Counted from the stretch's first letter, positions 8,142 through 16,962 are shown. The stretch is 64,000 nt of DNA from Brevibacillus borstelensis (GCF_003710865.1 NZ_RHHO01000023.1:124001-188000); one strand, 5' to 3'. A program made the numbers and translations. The notes: generated by a model not told the origin, from the sequence alone.

Positions 8142-9485
8142 ATGCGAAAAGTATTGATCGCCAATCGCGGGGAAATCGCCAGGCGGATTATTCGCACCTG
8201 CCGGGAGCAGGGGCTGGGGACGGTAGCGGTGTTTTCAGACGCAGACAAAGATCTTCCCTTTGTCCGTGAAGCAGACGAGGCCGTACATATCGGCCCGCCA
8301 CCGGTACCGCACAGTTACCTCAATGTAGACGCCATCATCGCTGCGGCCAAACAGACAGGGGCGGATGCCGTTCATCCGGGTTACGGATTGCTGTCCGAAA
8401 ATGCTGCGTTTGCCCGCCGCTGTCAGGAGGAAGGCCTGCTCTTCATCGGTCCATCGCCAGAGGTGATCGCCCAGATGGGAGATAAATTGACGGCTCGAAA
8501 CGTGATGCACAACGCAGGAGTCCCGATCGTACCAGGCTGCAAGGAACCCGCGCAGTCTCCTGACGAGGCGGCGCAGCTGGCTTCGGAGATCGGGTATCCG
8601 GTCATGCTGAAAGCGAGCGCTGGCGGCGGGGGGATCGGCATGCAGATTTGCCGTGACGAAGCCGAGCTGAGGCAAGCGTATCAATCGGCAAAGGGCAGGG
8701 CAAAGGCGTACTTCGGCAACGATGCGATGTACATTGAGCGCTATGTCGATGAGCCACGTCACATCGAAGTGCAGATCGCCGGGGACATTCACGGAAACGT
8801 TCTGCATATTCTGGAGAGAGAGTGCTCGATCCAAAGAAGACATCAGAAGGTACTGGAGGAAAGTCCTTCTCCCTTTTTGGACGACGATACGAGAGAGAAG
8901 CTCTGCAGCGCAGCGGTGCAGGCAGCACGTGCTGTAGGCTACACCGGTGTCGGAACAGTAGAGTTCATCGTCGATGGAAACAAACAATTCTATTTTTTGG
9001 AAATGAATACACGCCTGCAGGTAGAACACCCTGTCACGGAGGAAATGACCGGACTTGATCTGGTCGCCATGCAGCTGGCTATTGCGAGAGGAGAAAAACT
9101 CTCATTTGCTCAGGAAGATATCAAGGCGATCCGGCACGCGATAGAGCTGCGGGTCTATGCAGAAGACCCGGTCACGTTTATGCCTTCGCCGGGAACGATC
9201 ACGCTGTATCAGCCGCCGCAGCTGGAGGGCGTCCGGATCGACGACGGTGTGGAAACAGGGACACAAGTGACCCCGTTCTACGATCCGATGATTGCCAAGG
9301 TCATCGCTTCCGGAGCGGACCGGAGCGAAGCGATCAAGCGGGCGAAAGCGGCAATGCAGCAATTTGTCCTCACCGGAATCAAAACCAATATTCCATTCTT
9401 GCTGGAGGTACTCGAAGACGAGCAGTTCGTCCGGGGAACCTATACCACTCGTTTCATCCAGGAACGGAAACAAAAATCAGTCTAA
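8142..9485 (+). CDS. Acyl-CoA carboxylase, biotin carboxylase subunit (YngH-like)
   Basis: A 447-residue biotin carboxylase: N-terminal MRKVLIANRGEIARRIIRTC, HPGYGLLSENAAFA, the ATP-grasp glycine loop KASAGGGGIGM, RECSIQRRHQKVLEE, and FLEMNTRLQVEHPVTE with the catalytic Glu and Arg. It charges biotin on the carrier protein encoded next using ATP and bicarbonate. Being the first gene of an operon with HMG-CoA lyase and a hydratase points to methylcrotonyl-CoA carboxylase of leucine catabolism rather than acetyl-CoA carboxylase. The ATG at 8142 follows GGAGAGGAG. The 270 bases upstream hold no gene and no promoter I can defend. Confidence 0.9.
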   Translation: MRKVLIANRGEIARRIIRTCREQGLGTVAVFSDADKDLPFVREADEAVHIGPPPVPHSYLNVDAIIAAAKQTGADAVHPGYGLLSENAAFARRCQEEGLLFIGPSPEVIAQMGDKLTARNVMHNAGVPIVPGCKEPAQSPDEAAQLASEIGYPVMLKASAGGGGIGMQICRDEAELRQAYQSAKGRAKAYFGNDAMYIERYVDEPRHIEVQIAGDIHGNVLHILERECSIQRRHQKVLEESPSPFLDDDTREKLCSAAVQAARAVGYTGVGTVEFIVDGNKQFYFLEMNTRLQVEHPVTEEMTGLDLVAMQLAIARGEKLSFAQEDIKAIRHAIELRVYAEDPVTFMPSPGTITLYQPPQLEGVRIDDGVETGTQVTPFYDPMIAKVIASGADRSEAIKRAKAAMQQFVLTGIKTNIPFLLEVLEDEQFVRGTYTTRFIQERKQKSV

Positions 9486-9499
9486 GGAGTGCGAGCAAA

Positions 9500-9712
9500 A
9501 TGAAGAATGTAGCAGCAACGATGGCAGGAACAGTCATCAACATCCTGGTGCAAAAAGGCGATCAAGTCAAAGCCGGTCAAGATGTGATCGTACTGGAATC
9601 AATGAAGATGGAAGTGCCGGTTCAGGCGGAAGCAGACGGCGTTGTTGCCGAGATCAAAGTCAACAGCGGCGATTTTGTCAACGATGGAGATGTGATCGTC
9701 GTACTGGAATAG
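9500..9712 (+). CDS. Biotin carboxyl carrier protein, biotinyl domain only (YngHB-like)
   Basis: A 70-residue free-standing biotinyl/lipoyl domain. The biotin-accepting lysine lies in LESMKMEV (canonical E-A/S-M-K-M), and the two symmetric halves (GTVINILVQKGDQVKAGQDV / GVVAEIKVNSGDFVNDGDVI) form the beta barrel. There is no long N-terminal extension as in AccB. It carries carboxybiotin between the carboxylase at 8142 and the transferase at 11484. The gene starts 14 bases after the upstream stop with AAGGAG before the ATG. Confidence 0.9.
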   Translation: MKNVAATMAGTVINILVQKGDQVKAGQDVIVLESMKMEVPVQAEADGVVAEIKVNSGDFVNDGDVIVVLE

Positions 9713-9761
9713 AATGGGGCTGCTTCTAAACTGAGCGCCCGCTAGGAAAGGGGGAGCGTCC

Positions 9762-10694
9762 ATGCAGGTACAAATTGTCGAGGTCGGACCGCGCGATGGA
9801 CTGCAGAACGAACAAAAAGTGCTCTCCGCTCCGGAAAAAATCCGGCTGATCGAGATGCTGGCGGAAGCCGGACTGCAAAGAGTGGAAGCGAGCTCCTTCG
9901 TAAACCCGAAGTGGATTCCCCAACTGGCTGATGCGGGAGAGGTTTGCCGCTCGCTTCCGCACCAGTCACGCGTGAGGTACAGCGCCCTTGTTCCAAACCT
10001 GAAAGGGCTGGAGCGGGCGCGGGAGTGCGGCTTGACCGAAGTAGCCCTGTTCATGTCCGCATCGGAGACGCACAATTTGAAAAACATTAACAAGTCGATC
10101 GAGGAGACCTTTCCCGTCCTTCGGGAGACAGCCAGGGAAGCATTGGCCTTGGGCATGCGTGTCCGCGGCTATGTGTCGACGGTGTTCGGCTGCCCCTACG
10201 AGGGAGAGGTTCCCCTGGACAACACCCGCAAAGTCACGAATGAGCTGATTTCGATGGGGGTCTATGAGGTCTCGATTGGCGATACGATAGGAGTGGCTAC
10301 ACCCCTGCAGGTTCATCAAGTTTATGCGGCGCTTGTGAAAGATGTTACGACTGAGCGCTTGGCCGGCCACTTTCACGATACCCGCGGTACTGGTCTGGCA
10401 AATGTCGCCGCAGCGCTGGACGAGGGCATACGGATCTTTGACAGCTCGATCGGAGGGCTTGGCGGCTGTCCATATGCGCCGGGGGCATCTGGAAACATTT
10501 CGAGCGAAGACCTTGTTTACATGCTGCACGGGATGGGATACGAGACAGGGGTCAGCCTGGAGAAGCTGGTCGAGGCGGGAGCGTATGTCCAGCAGCTTTT
10601 GGGACGCGCCCTGCCATCCAAGGTGCTCCAGGCCGCCTTGGCCCAGTCGCACAGAAGACAACCCGAATCCCGGGCAGAAGGAGGCAAAGCATGA
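9762..10694 (+). CDS. Hydroxymethylglutaryl-CoA lyase (YngG-like)
   Basis: A 310-residue TIM-barrel lyase. VEVGPRDGLQNEQ holds the metal-binding Asp; HFHDTRGTGLANV supplies metal-binding histidines; GGLGGCPYAPGASGN contains the HMG-CoA lyase signature with the catalytic Cys. It cleaves HMG-CoA to acetoacetate and acetyl-CoA, the last step of leucine breakdown. GGGGGAG precedes the ATG, and its stop overlaps the start of the next gene (ATGA at 10691-10694), implying coupled translation with the hydratase. Confidence 0.92.
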   Translation: MQVQIVEVGPRDGLQNEQKVLSAPEKIRLIEMLAEAGLQRVEASSFVNPKWIPQLADAGEVCRSLPHQSRVRYSALVPNLKGLERARECGLTEVALFMSASETHNLKNINKSIEETFPVLRETAREALALGMRVRGYVSTVFGCPYEGEVPLDNTRKVTNELISMGVYEVSIGDTIGVATPLQVHQVYAALVKDVTTERLAGHFHDTRGTGLANVAAALDEGIRIFDSSIGGLGGCPYAPGASGNISSEDLVYMLHGMGYETGVSLEKLVEAGAYVQQLLGRALPSKVLQAALAQSHRRQPESRAEGGKA

Positions 10695-11464
10695 CTGTCT
10701 TGTATGAAAAAGAAGGACTGATCGGGATATTGACGATAAACCGCCCTGAGGTGTTTAACTGCCTCAACCTGGACACTTTGCTCGCGATGCGGCAAACGGT
10801 TGCCGAGGCAGCCGTGGATCGGAGCGTGCGTGTGCTGATCGTCACCGGAGCGGGAGACAGGGCTTTCTGCTCCGGGGCCGACCTGAAGGAGAGGCGGTCC
10901 ATGACTGATCTGCAGGTACAGCATTACATCAGAACAATCCGCGACACGTTCAGCGAGCTGGAGCGGATTCCCAAGCCGGTAATCGCAGCCATCAATGGCA
11001 TTGCCCTTGGCGGCGGCACGGAGCTGGCTCTCGCGTGTGATTTGCGTGTGATGAGCGAGACAGCCCAGATGGGGTTGACGGAAACGTCCCTCGGGATCAT
11101 TCCCGGCGCGGGCGGAACACAGCGGCTTCCCAGGCTGGTCGGCAAAGGAGTGGCAAAGGAGCTCATCTTTACGGCCCGCCGCGTAGCTGCCGGGGAAGCG
11201 CTTGCCATCGGACTGGTGAATAAGGTGGCGGCTTCCGATCAAGTCATGACGGCTGCCCTGTCGCTTGCCCGCGAGATTGCCGAAAATGCCCCGATCGCCT
11301 TGGCTCAGGCCAAGTATGCGATCGACTACGGTCTGGAGACTGACCTGGCTACGGGGCTGGCCATGGAGAGCAACGCCTATCAGGTATTAATCCCTACCCG
11401 TGATCGGCAGGAGGGACTCGACGCCTTTAAAGAGAAGCGAAAGCCGGTGTATCGCGGCGAATAA
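10691..11464 (+). CDS. Enoyl-CoA hydratase, probable methylglutaconyl-CoA hydratase (YngF-like)
   Basis: A 257-residue crotonase. Oxyanion-hole segments are AFCSGADLKER and INGIALGGGTELALACD. Both catalytic glutamates are present, in MGLTETSLGIIPGAGGTQRL and GVAKELIFTA, in contrast to the crotonase at 5791. In this operon it would hydrate 3-methylglutaconyl-CoA to HMG-CoA for the lyase. The start codon overlaps the HMG-CoA lyase stop by four bases, and the carboxyltransferase gene follows after 19 bases. Confidence 0.88.
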   Translation: MTVLYEKEGLIGILTINRPEVFNCLNLDTLLAMRQTVAEAAVDRSVRVLIVTGAGDRAFCSGADLKERRSMTDLQVQHYIRTIRDTFSELERIPKPVIAAINGIALGGGTELALACDLRVMSETAQMGLTETSLGIIPGAGGTQRLPRLVGKGVAKELIFTARRVAAGEALAIGLVNKVAASDQVMTAALSLAREIAENAPIALAQAKYAIDYGLETDLATGLAMESNAYQVLIPTRDRQEGLDAFKEKRKPVYRGE

Positions 11465-11483
11465 GAGGAGGTAGTAGGCACCC

Positions 11484-13022
11484 ATGAGCAAACAAGCAGA
11501 AGACATGCTGAGAGAACGCATCGCCCAGGTGGAAAAGGGCGGAGACGAAAAATACCATGCCAAGCTGAAGGAGCAGAACAAGCTGTTTGTCCGTGATCGC
11601 TTGAAGCTTCTGTTTGACGACGAATTTCACGTGGAGGACGGCCTGTTTGCCAACTTTATGGCTGGCGACCTGCCGGCAGACGGAGTCGTTACGGCTATCG
11701 GGAAAGTAAACGGACAGACGGTCTGCGTCATGGCGAACGATTCTACGGTAAAAGCAGGCTCCTGGGGTGCCCGGACGGTCGAGAAAATCATCCGCATTCA
11801 GGAAACGGCGGAGAAAATGCGGGTGCCGCTGTTGTACCTGGTCGATTCCGCAGGGGCACGGATTACGGACCAGCTTGAAATGTTCCCGGGCCGGCGGGGG
11901 GCAGGTCGAATTTTTTACAATCAGGTAAAGCTCTCCGGCAAAATTCCGCAAATCTGCATCCTGTTTGGACCTTCCGCTGCCGGAGGCGCCTATATCCCGG
12001 CGTTTTGCGACATCGTCATCATGGTCGACAAGAATGCCAGCATGTATCTGGGGTCCCCGCGGATGGCCGAGATGGTGATCGGAGAAAAGGTGACACTGGA
12101 AGAGCTCGGCGGTGCCCGCATGCACTGCTCTGTCAGCGGCTGCGGAGACGTACTGGCAGCCAATGAAGAAGAGGCGATTTCTGCCGCTCGCCGCTATCTC
12201 GGCTACTTTCCTGCCGACTACACGGCCAAGCCTCCGGTTGGGGCCGCCAAGTCGCCTCGTCCAGACGCGAAAAAAATCAGCGAGATCGTCCCGGAGAATC
12301 AAAATGCTCCGTTCAACATGCATGAACTGATCGACGCGTTGGTCGACGAAGGCTCGTTTTTTGAGGTGAAGAAGCTGTTTGCGCAGGAACTGATTACGGG
12401 GCTTGCCCGTCTCGATGGCAAGCCGATCGGTATCGTGGCGAATCAGCCGAGGGTAAAGGGAGGCGTCTTATTTGTCGATTCGGCTGACAAGGCGGCGAGG
12501 TTCATCACGCTGTGCGACGCCTTTCAAATCCCGTTGCTGTTTTTGGCGGACGTACCGGGCTTCATGATCGGCACGGCGGTCGAGCGGGCCGGCATCATCC
12601 GCCACGGAGCAAAAATGATATCCGCGATGGCGGAAGCGACGGTTCCGAAAATTTCGGTTATCGTGAGAAAGGCCTACGGAGCAGGACTTTATGCCATGGC
12701 CAGCTCCGCTTTTGAACCAGACTCCTGCCTCGCGCTGCCGGGAGCGCAAATAGCCGTAATGGGGCCGGAAGCAGCGGTGAATGCTGTCTACAGCAACAAG
12801 ATTCAAGCCATTGAAGATCCGCAGGAACGGCAAGCCTTTATCATGCAAAAACGGAAGGAGTACCAGGAAGATATCGACATCTATTTGCTCGCTTCCAATC
12901 TGATCGTGGACGCGATCATTCCTCCCGAAGATCTGAGGCGGGAGCTGATTGCAAGATTTGACGTTTATGCGAACAAGAAGCAGATTTTTTCAGAGCGAAA
13001 GCACCCCGTTTATCCGGTGTGA
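11484..13022 (+). CDS. Acyl-CoA carboxylase, carboxyltransferase subunit (YngE/MccB-like)
   Basis: A 512-residue fused carboxyltransferase. The N-terminal half has LLYLVDSAGARITDQ and GPSAAGGAYIPAF; the C-terminal half has FLADVPGFMIGTAVERAGIIRHGAKMI and the oxyanion glycines around VRKAYGAGLYAM. It moves the carboxyl group from carboxybiotin to an acyl-CoA, here most likely 3-methylcrotonyl-CoA; propionyl-CoA is the alternative, since sequence alone does not separate them. AGAGGAGG precedes the ATG. It is last in the operon, followed by a terminator. No acyl-CoA dehydrogenase or synthetase gene accompanies the cluster, unlike B. subtilis yngJ and yngI. Confidence 0.9.
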   Translation: MSKQAEDMLRERIAQVEKGGDEKYHAKLKEQNKLFVRDRLKLLFDDEFHVEDGLFANFMAGDLPADGVVTAIGKVNGQTVCVMANDSTVKAGSWGARTVEKIIRIQETAEKMRVPLLYLVDSAGARITDQLEMFPGRRGAGRIFYNQVKLSGKIPQICILFGPSAAGGAYIPAFCDIVIMVDKNASMYLGSPRMAEMVIGEKVTLEELGGARMHCSVSGCGDVLAANEEEAISAARRYLGYFPADYTAKPPVGAAKSPRPDAKKISEIVPENQNAPFNMHELIDALVDEGSFFEVKKLFAQELITGLARLDGKPIGIVANQPRVKGGVLFVDSADKAARFITLCDAFQIPLLFLADVPGFMIGTAVERAGIIRHGAKMISAMAEATVPKISVIVRKAYGAGLYAMASSAFEPDSCLALPGAQIAVMGPEAAVNAVYSNKIQAIEDPQERQAFIMQKRKEYQEDIDIYLLASNLIVDAIIPPEDLRRELIARFDVYANKKQIFSERKHPVYPV

Positions 13023-13036
13023 CCATTTCGCCCGCT

Positions 13037-13064
13037 GGTCGTCCCAAGAGGGATGGCCTTTTTT
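13037..13064 (+). terminator. Intrinsic terminator of the carboxylase operon
   Basis: Stem GGTCGTCCC (13037-13045) / GGGATGGCC (13050-13058) with wobble pairs, loop AAGA, then six T. Confidence 0.85.
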
Positions 13065-13118
13065 ATTTCGGCAGGTGAATATTTTTTTGACAATTTCGAT
13101 CTTTTTACGTAGGAATAA

Positions 13119-13147
13119 TTGATCATTGCCAGCAACTTTGGTATTCT
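13119..13147 (+). promoter_or_regulatory. Candidate sigma-A promoter of panE
   Basis: TTGATC (13119-13124), 17-bp spacer, extended -10 TGG-TATTCT (13139-13147). Leader of about 25 nt to the ATG at 13180. Confidence 0.5.
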
Positions 13148-13179
13148 TGAAATAAGTATTGATTAATGTAGGTGAACAA

Positions 13180-14154
13180 ATGCAGCTTCAGTCGATACCA
13201 CTCCATTTGGTTGTCATAGGCGGCGGTTCTGTAGGGCTTTTATATGCGTCCAGGTTGCTGCTGAGCGGGCAGTCAGTCACACTCGTCACCCGCACCCGCG
13301 AGCAGGCGCAGCTCTTGACGCAAGCAGGAGTAACCCTTCGCCAGCTCGACGGAACGATGCAGAAGGCTTCAATCCGAAGCAACCCGATGGAAGACGGTTT
13401 GCCGCAAGGAGACCTTTACCTGCTGGCGGTCAAACAGTCGGATCTTGATGCGATCCTGCCTGATCTTCGCCACCTTTCTGCTGCATCGCGGGTATTGGCC
13501 CTCCAGAACGGCATGGGACATTATGAGAAATTGACACAGGTGCTTGAAAGCCGTCAGTGTTTTTTTGCAAGCAATACGGAAGGAGCGCGCCGGCTGTCCC
13601 CTGTAGAGGTCGAGCATACCGGAACGGGACTTTTGCGCATAGGTCCTTGGACGGAACAGGATGAGCGCGATCCGATCTGCAACGCGTTCGTAGAGCTTGC
13701 CAACCGCTGTGGTTTTCAGGCCGTTTATGAGGATACGATAAAACCATTCGCCTGGAGAAAGCTGCTGGCAAATGCCTTGATCAACCCGTTGACAGCTCTG
13801 TTCGAGATGCCAAACGGCATGCTGCTTGAATCCCCGCACACCGTGACATTCATGAAAGAACTGTTTTGGGAAGCCGCGGCCGTAGCGGAGCGCTGCGGTG
13901 AAAAAATTGAAGAGCGAGATTGGCAGGAAGTTGTAAAAATTTGCCGAAATACTTCCCGTAACATTTCCTCAATGTTGCAAGACATCCGGCGGCGGAATCA
14001 CACGGAAGTAAACGCTATCAACGGTTATCTCGTTCAAAAGGGGAGGGAAACCGGAATACCCGTCCCGATGCATGAGACATTGCTGCGCGCCGTGCTTCTG
14101 AAGACAGACATGGTGAAGGGGAAGGGAGAGGCCGCCATTGACCTTTTTGGGTAA
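13180..14154 (+). CDS. panE: 2-dehydropantoate 2-reductase (PanE/ApbA, YlbQ)
   Basis: A 324-residue ketopantoate reductase that makes pantoate for pantothenate and CoA synthesis with NADPH. The dinucleotide-binding glycine motif is VVIGGGSVGLLYASRL near residue 10. The catalytic Lys is in FAWRKLLANALINPLTALF with the following Asn, and the C-terminal helices end near EVNAINGYLV, all typical of PanE. Start 13180 is chosen because TAGGTGA sits seven bases upstream; the TTG at 13159 lacks a site. It lies between ylbP and bshC as in B. subtilis, but separated from ylbP by the carboxylase operon. The next gene overlaps its 3' end by 17 bases. Confidence 0.87.
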   Translation: MQLQSIPLHLVVIGGGSVGLLYASRLLLSGQSVTLVTRTREQAQLLTQAGVTLRQLDGTMQKASIRSNPMEDGLPQGDLYLLAVKQSDLDAILPDLRHLSAASRVLALQNGMGHYEKLTQVLESRQCFFASNTEGARRLSPVEVEHTGTGLLRIGPWTEQDERDPICNAFVELANRCGFQAVYEDTIKPFAWRKLLANALINPLTALFEMPNGMLLESPHTVTFMKELFWEAAAVAERCGEKIEERDWQEVVKICRNTSRNISSMLQDIRRRNHTEVNAINGYLVQKGRETGIPVPMHETLLRAVLLKTDMVKGKGEAAIDLFG

Positions 14155-14557
14155 GCTTTGGTCGTTTTTTTCAACGACGTGGACCTATTTTTGGGCGACG
14201 TTGACCGCGTTTCCTTTTCTTGGATTCCCACTGGCGTACTTTTTGGTGTATCTGTGGAAAAAGGACCGGCGTTTGGCCGGACGCTGGGCTGTAAATATCA
14301 CGAATTTTTTGCTCATTCGTGCCGTTGTCGTCGCGTATAGCGTAATTTGGCCGGAAGCGCTGTCTGCGTGGTGGTGGATTACCGGATTTTTTCTCGCGGC
14401 CATTGGACTCATCGGCTGGGTTCAAATCAGGCTGAAAGGTAAGCTGTCGCTGTTGAAGGCGAGCTTCTCGGTTTGGAGACTGTCTTTCCTCCTGTTTGGA
14501 CTGGTCTACGTAGTGCTGTATACAACCGGGATCTTTAAGACGATGGGCGACGTATAA
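14138..14557 (+). CDS. DUF3397-like four-helix membrane protein
   Basis: A 139-residue integral membrane protein with about four hydrophobic helices (near residues 20-40, 53-70, 75-95 and 112-132). Position between panE and bshC and general pattern fit the DUF3397 family of Bacillales; this family call is from memory of the neighbourhood, not a profile search. The start is a TTG at 14138 with GGGAGAGG upstream, overlapping the panE end by 17 bases, which suggests translational coupling. No function can be deduced. Confidence 0.65.
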   Translation: MTFLGKLWSFFSTTWTYFWATLTAFPFLGFPLAYFLVYLWKKDRRLAGRWAVNITNFLLIRAVVVAYSVIWPEALSAWWWITGFFLAAIGLIGWVQIRLKGKLSLLKASFSVWRLSFLLFGLVYVVLYTTGIFKTMGDV

Positions 14558-14606
14558 ACACTCGCGGCACCGATACATATACCAATAAAGAAAGAAGGTA
14601 GGATTT

Positions 14607-15164
14607 ATGAGGCTTCCCATCGAATCGATTGGGCATAAGATTCGAATGATTCGGAAAGAGCGTGGCTTTACCCTGGAGATTATGGCGAACAAAACAGGAC
14701 TGAGCAAGGGCTTGCTCAGCCAGGTCGAACGCGGCATTTCTCAGCCTTCTCTTGATTCCCTGTGGAAAATCACGAAGGCTCTGGAGGCTTCGATCATCCA
14801 TTTCTTCGAGGACATCGACCAGAAGCAGGTCCACGTTACGCGAAAGCCGAAGCGCAGACAGATGGTTTTTCCCGAGTCAACAGGGACGTACGCGTTATTG
14901 TCTGCGGGGGGAAGCTCAAAACTGGGTATGTTGGAAGTAAAGCTGCAAAAAGGCGAAATGGTAGTGGACAAATTCGTGCAAGGCGAAGGAGAAGAGTGCT
15001 TTGTCGTCACGAAGGGAACGGTTACCGTGCGATTCAACGATGAAGAGCACGTACTGGAGGCCGGCGACAGCATCACTTTCGACAGCACCAAATCACACAG
15101 TGTCGAAAATACGGGCGAGGAAGAAGCGGTTCTGATCTGGTCCGTCACTCCGCCGCAATTTTAA
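14607..15164 (+). CDS. XRE-cupin transcriptional regulator
   Basis: A 185-residue regulator: residues 8-62 are an XRE helix-turn-helix (IGHKIRMIRKERGFTLEIMANKTGLSKGLLSQVERGISQPSLDSLWKI), and residues 105-182 a cupin_2 barrel (GEGEECFVVTKGTVTVRFNDEEHVLEAGDSITFDSTKSHSVENTG). This architecture is common among repressors that sense small metabolites (PuuR-like), but the ligand here is unknown. AAGAAGG precedes the ATG. A short perfect inverted repeat covers the stop codon, and a terminator follows. Confidence 0.87.
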   Translation: MRLPIESIGHKIRMIRKERGFTLEIMANKTGLSKGLLSQVERGISQPSLDSLWKITKALEASIIHFFEDIDQKQVHVTRKPKRRQMVFPESTGTYALLSAGGSSKLGMLEVKLQKGEMVVDKFVQGEGEECFVVTKGTVTVRFNDEEHVLEAGDSITFDSTKSHSVENTGEEEAVLIWSVTPPQF

Positions 15165-15183
15165 TTGCATACAATGGCAATTA
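15163..15183. repeat. Inverted repeat at the end of the XRE-cupin gene
   Basis: TAATTGC / GCAATTA, 7-bp perfect arms around a short A/T-rich centre, starting inside the stop codon. It is not followed by a T run. It could be an operator or only part of the untranslated tail. Confidence 0.55.
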
Positions 15184-15189
15184 CACTTT

Positions 15190-15223
15190 GACAACCCATT
15201 ACGGCGGGTTGTCTTGTTTTTTT
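15190..15223 (+). terminator. Intrinsic terminator before bshC
   Basis: Stem GACAACCC (15190-15197) / GGGTTGTC (15206-15213), loop of 8, followed by TTGTTTTTTT. Confidence 0.88.
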
Positions 15224-15237
15224 GGGGGAGGGGGGCA

Positions 15238-15246
15238 TGGTATAAT
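15238..15246 (+). promoter_or_regulatory. Extended -10 promoter element of bshC
   Basis: TGG-TATAAT, a perfect extended -10. No good -35 hexamer is present at 16-18 bp, where the preceding terminator T tract and a G run lie. Leader of about 28 nt to the ATG. Confidence 0.6.
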
Positions 15247-15280
15247 TTGCAGTGACATGGAGTAAGAAAGGTGAGCTTCT

Positions 15281-16903
15281 ATGAATGTTGAATGCGTATC
15301 GCTGCCGTTGGCCAACCGGCTGGCTCATGATTACCAGCTGGGAAACGCCGACGCGCTGCGTTTTTTTACCTACCCCCCGTACCAGATGGAGTCGTACCGG
15401 AAACGGCTCGAGTGGCTTCAGAACAATGAGATTCCCCACAGAGACAAACTAGCTGATGGGCTGCTTGCCTACAATCAAGCGATCGGCAATCATCAGCGAG
15501 CGATGGAAGGGATCGAAAAGCTGCGAAAGCAGGGTACTATGGTTGTGATCGGCGGCCAGCAGGCTGGTGTCCTTACTGGCCCGCTGTACACGATTTACAA
15601 GGCTGTCCATCTGATTCAGGCTGCAAGGCAGCTTTCGGCACAGTTGAATGCAGAAGTCGTTCCTGTGTTCTGGATTGCCGGCGAGGATCACGACATCGAT
15701 GAGATTGACCACACATTCTGGCTCACCGATCAAGAGACAAAGCTGCATAAGGAGAAAATCTCCCTTCCGCGTACGGGACGCCCTTCGGCCAGCAGTGTGC
15801 CGCTGGGACGTGCGGAGTACGAGGCATTCATGGAGAAGCTGTTCGCCAATTTGACAGAGACGGAGGAGACAGCGGCGATCCGCAGGTGGGTGGAAGAGGC
15901 TGCTGCATCGTCAAAAACCGTCGTCGATTGGTTTGCCCGCCTGATGACCAGTTTGTTTGGCAAGCACGGCCTGATTCTGGTCGAATCTTCTCTCCCTTTT
16001 GTCAGAGAGCTGGAAAAGCCGGTTTTTACGCAAGTTTTGCAGCGAAATGAGGAGCTCAGCGCGCTTGTAGCCGACGCGGCTGGCCGTTTGGAGAGTGCAG
16101 GCTACCCGCTTCAGCTGGAGGTGGGGGGACAGGAGGCGAATCTCTTCCTGTATGAAGGAAAGGATCGTTTGCAGCTGCTCCGCCACGGAGATCGCTTCGT
16201 CACCCGCCGGGGAACGTATACCCGCGAGGAGATGATTGAGCTGGCCGAGACAGATCCCTGTCGATTCAGCTCCAATGTAGTCACCCGCTCGCTGATGCAG
16301 GAGCATCTCTTCCCGACCTTGGCTTTTGTGGCTGGCGCGGGGGAGATTGCTTACTGGGCGTATTTCAAGGAGATGTTTGCCGCTTTTGGCAAGCAGCTGC
16401 CGATCGTGCTCCCGCGGGTCTCCGTCACCCTGGTTGAAGGGGCGATTGCCCGCTTGCTGAAAGATTTCGACCTACCCATCGACAAGGCGCTGGCTTCGTT
16501 TGCCGCGTGGAAGGAGGAATGGGAAGCGAGCAGGGGAGCCCATCCCTTGACGGACCGCTTTCAGCATGTCCGGGACGCCATGCAGGAGCTGTATCAGCCG
16601 CTCGTCAGCGAGGTTGCACTCCTGGAGCCGGGAATGGAGCAGTTGGCGGAGAAAAATGCGGCTCGTCTATTGGAACAGGTAGACTTTTTGGAGCGGCGGC
16701 TAGTTCTGGCGCTGGAGCAGCGGGAAGATATCGGGAAGCGGCGTCTGTGGAGGCTGGAAGCGGCGCTGAATCCTGCAGGAGGATTGCAGGAGAGGAAGCT
16801 GTCGATTATCCCGTTCGTAAACAAATACGGTCTGTCGCTTGTCGACCGGCTCGTGGAAGCGCCCCTCGTCCACGATGGCAGCCATCAGGTTGTCTATCTG
16901 TAA
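15281..16903 (+). CDS. bshC: Bacillithiol synthase BshC (cysteine-adding enzyme, YllA)
   Basis: A 540-residue protein matching BshC in length and pattern: VVIGGQQAGVLTGPLYTIYKAVHLI, VFWIAGEDHDIDEIDHTFW (HIGH-like dehydratase-fold region) and LILVESSLPFVREL. BshC attaches cysteine to glucosaminyl-malate, the last step in bacillithiol synthesis, so the host uses this thiol. This agrees with the thiol-sensing proteins encoded upstream. GAAAGGTGAG precedes the ATG. In B. subtilis yllA lies directly before mraZ; here about 5.4 kb of SLH, permease, LysR and ahcY genes are inserted. Confidence 0.93.
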   Translation: MNVECVSLPLANRLAHDYQLGNADALRFFTYPPYQMESYRKRLEWLQNNEIPHRDKLADGLLAYNQAIGNHQRAMEGIEKLRKQGTMVVIGGQQAGVLTGPLYTIYKAVHLIQAARQLSAQLNAEVVPVFWIAGEDHDIDEIDHTFWLTDQETKLHKEKISLPRTGRPSASSVPLGRAEYEAFMEKLFANLTETEETAAIRRWVEEAAASSKTVVDWFARLMTSLFGKHGLILVESSLPFVRELEKPVFTQVLQRNEELSALVADAAGRLESAGYPLQLEVGGQEANLFLYEGKDRLQLLRHGDRFVTRRGTYTREEMIELAETDPCRFSSNVVTRSLMQEHLFPTLAFVAGAGEIAYWAYFKEMFAAFGKQLPIVLPRVSVTLVEGAIARLLKDFDLPIDKALASFAAWKEEWEASRGAHPLTDRFQHVRDAMQELYQPLVSEVALLEPGMEQLAEKNAARLLEQVDFLERRLVLALEQREDIGKRRLWRLEAALNPAGGLQERKLSIIPFVNKYGLSLVDRLVEAPLVHDGSHQVVYL

Positions 16904-16920
16904 AACCGGATAACATGAGT

Positions 16921-16962
16921 GAAGCCGCACCGTTTGTGATCGGGTTGCGGCTTCTTTTTTTG
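16921..16962 (+). terminator. Intrinsic terminator after bshC
   Basis: Stem GAAGCCGCA (16921-16929) / TGCGGCTTC (16946-16954), then seven T. Confidence 0.88.
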
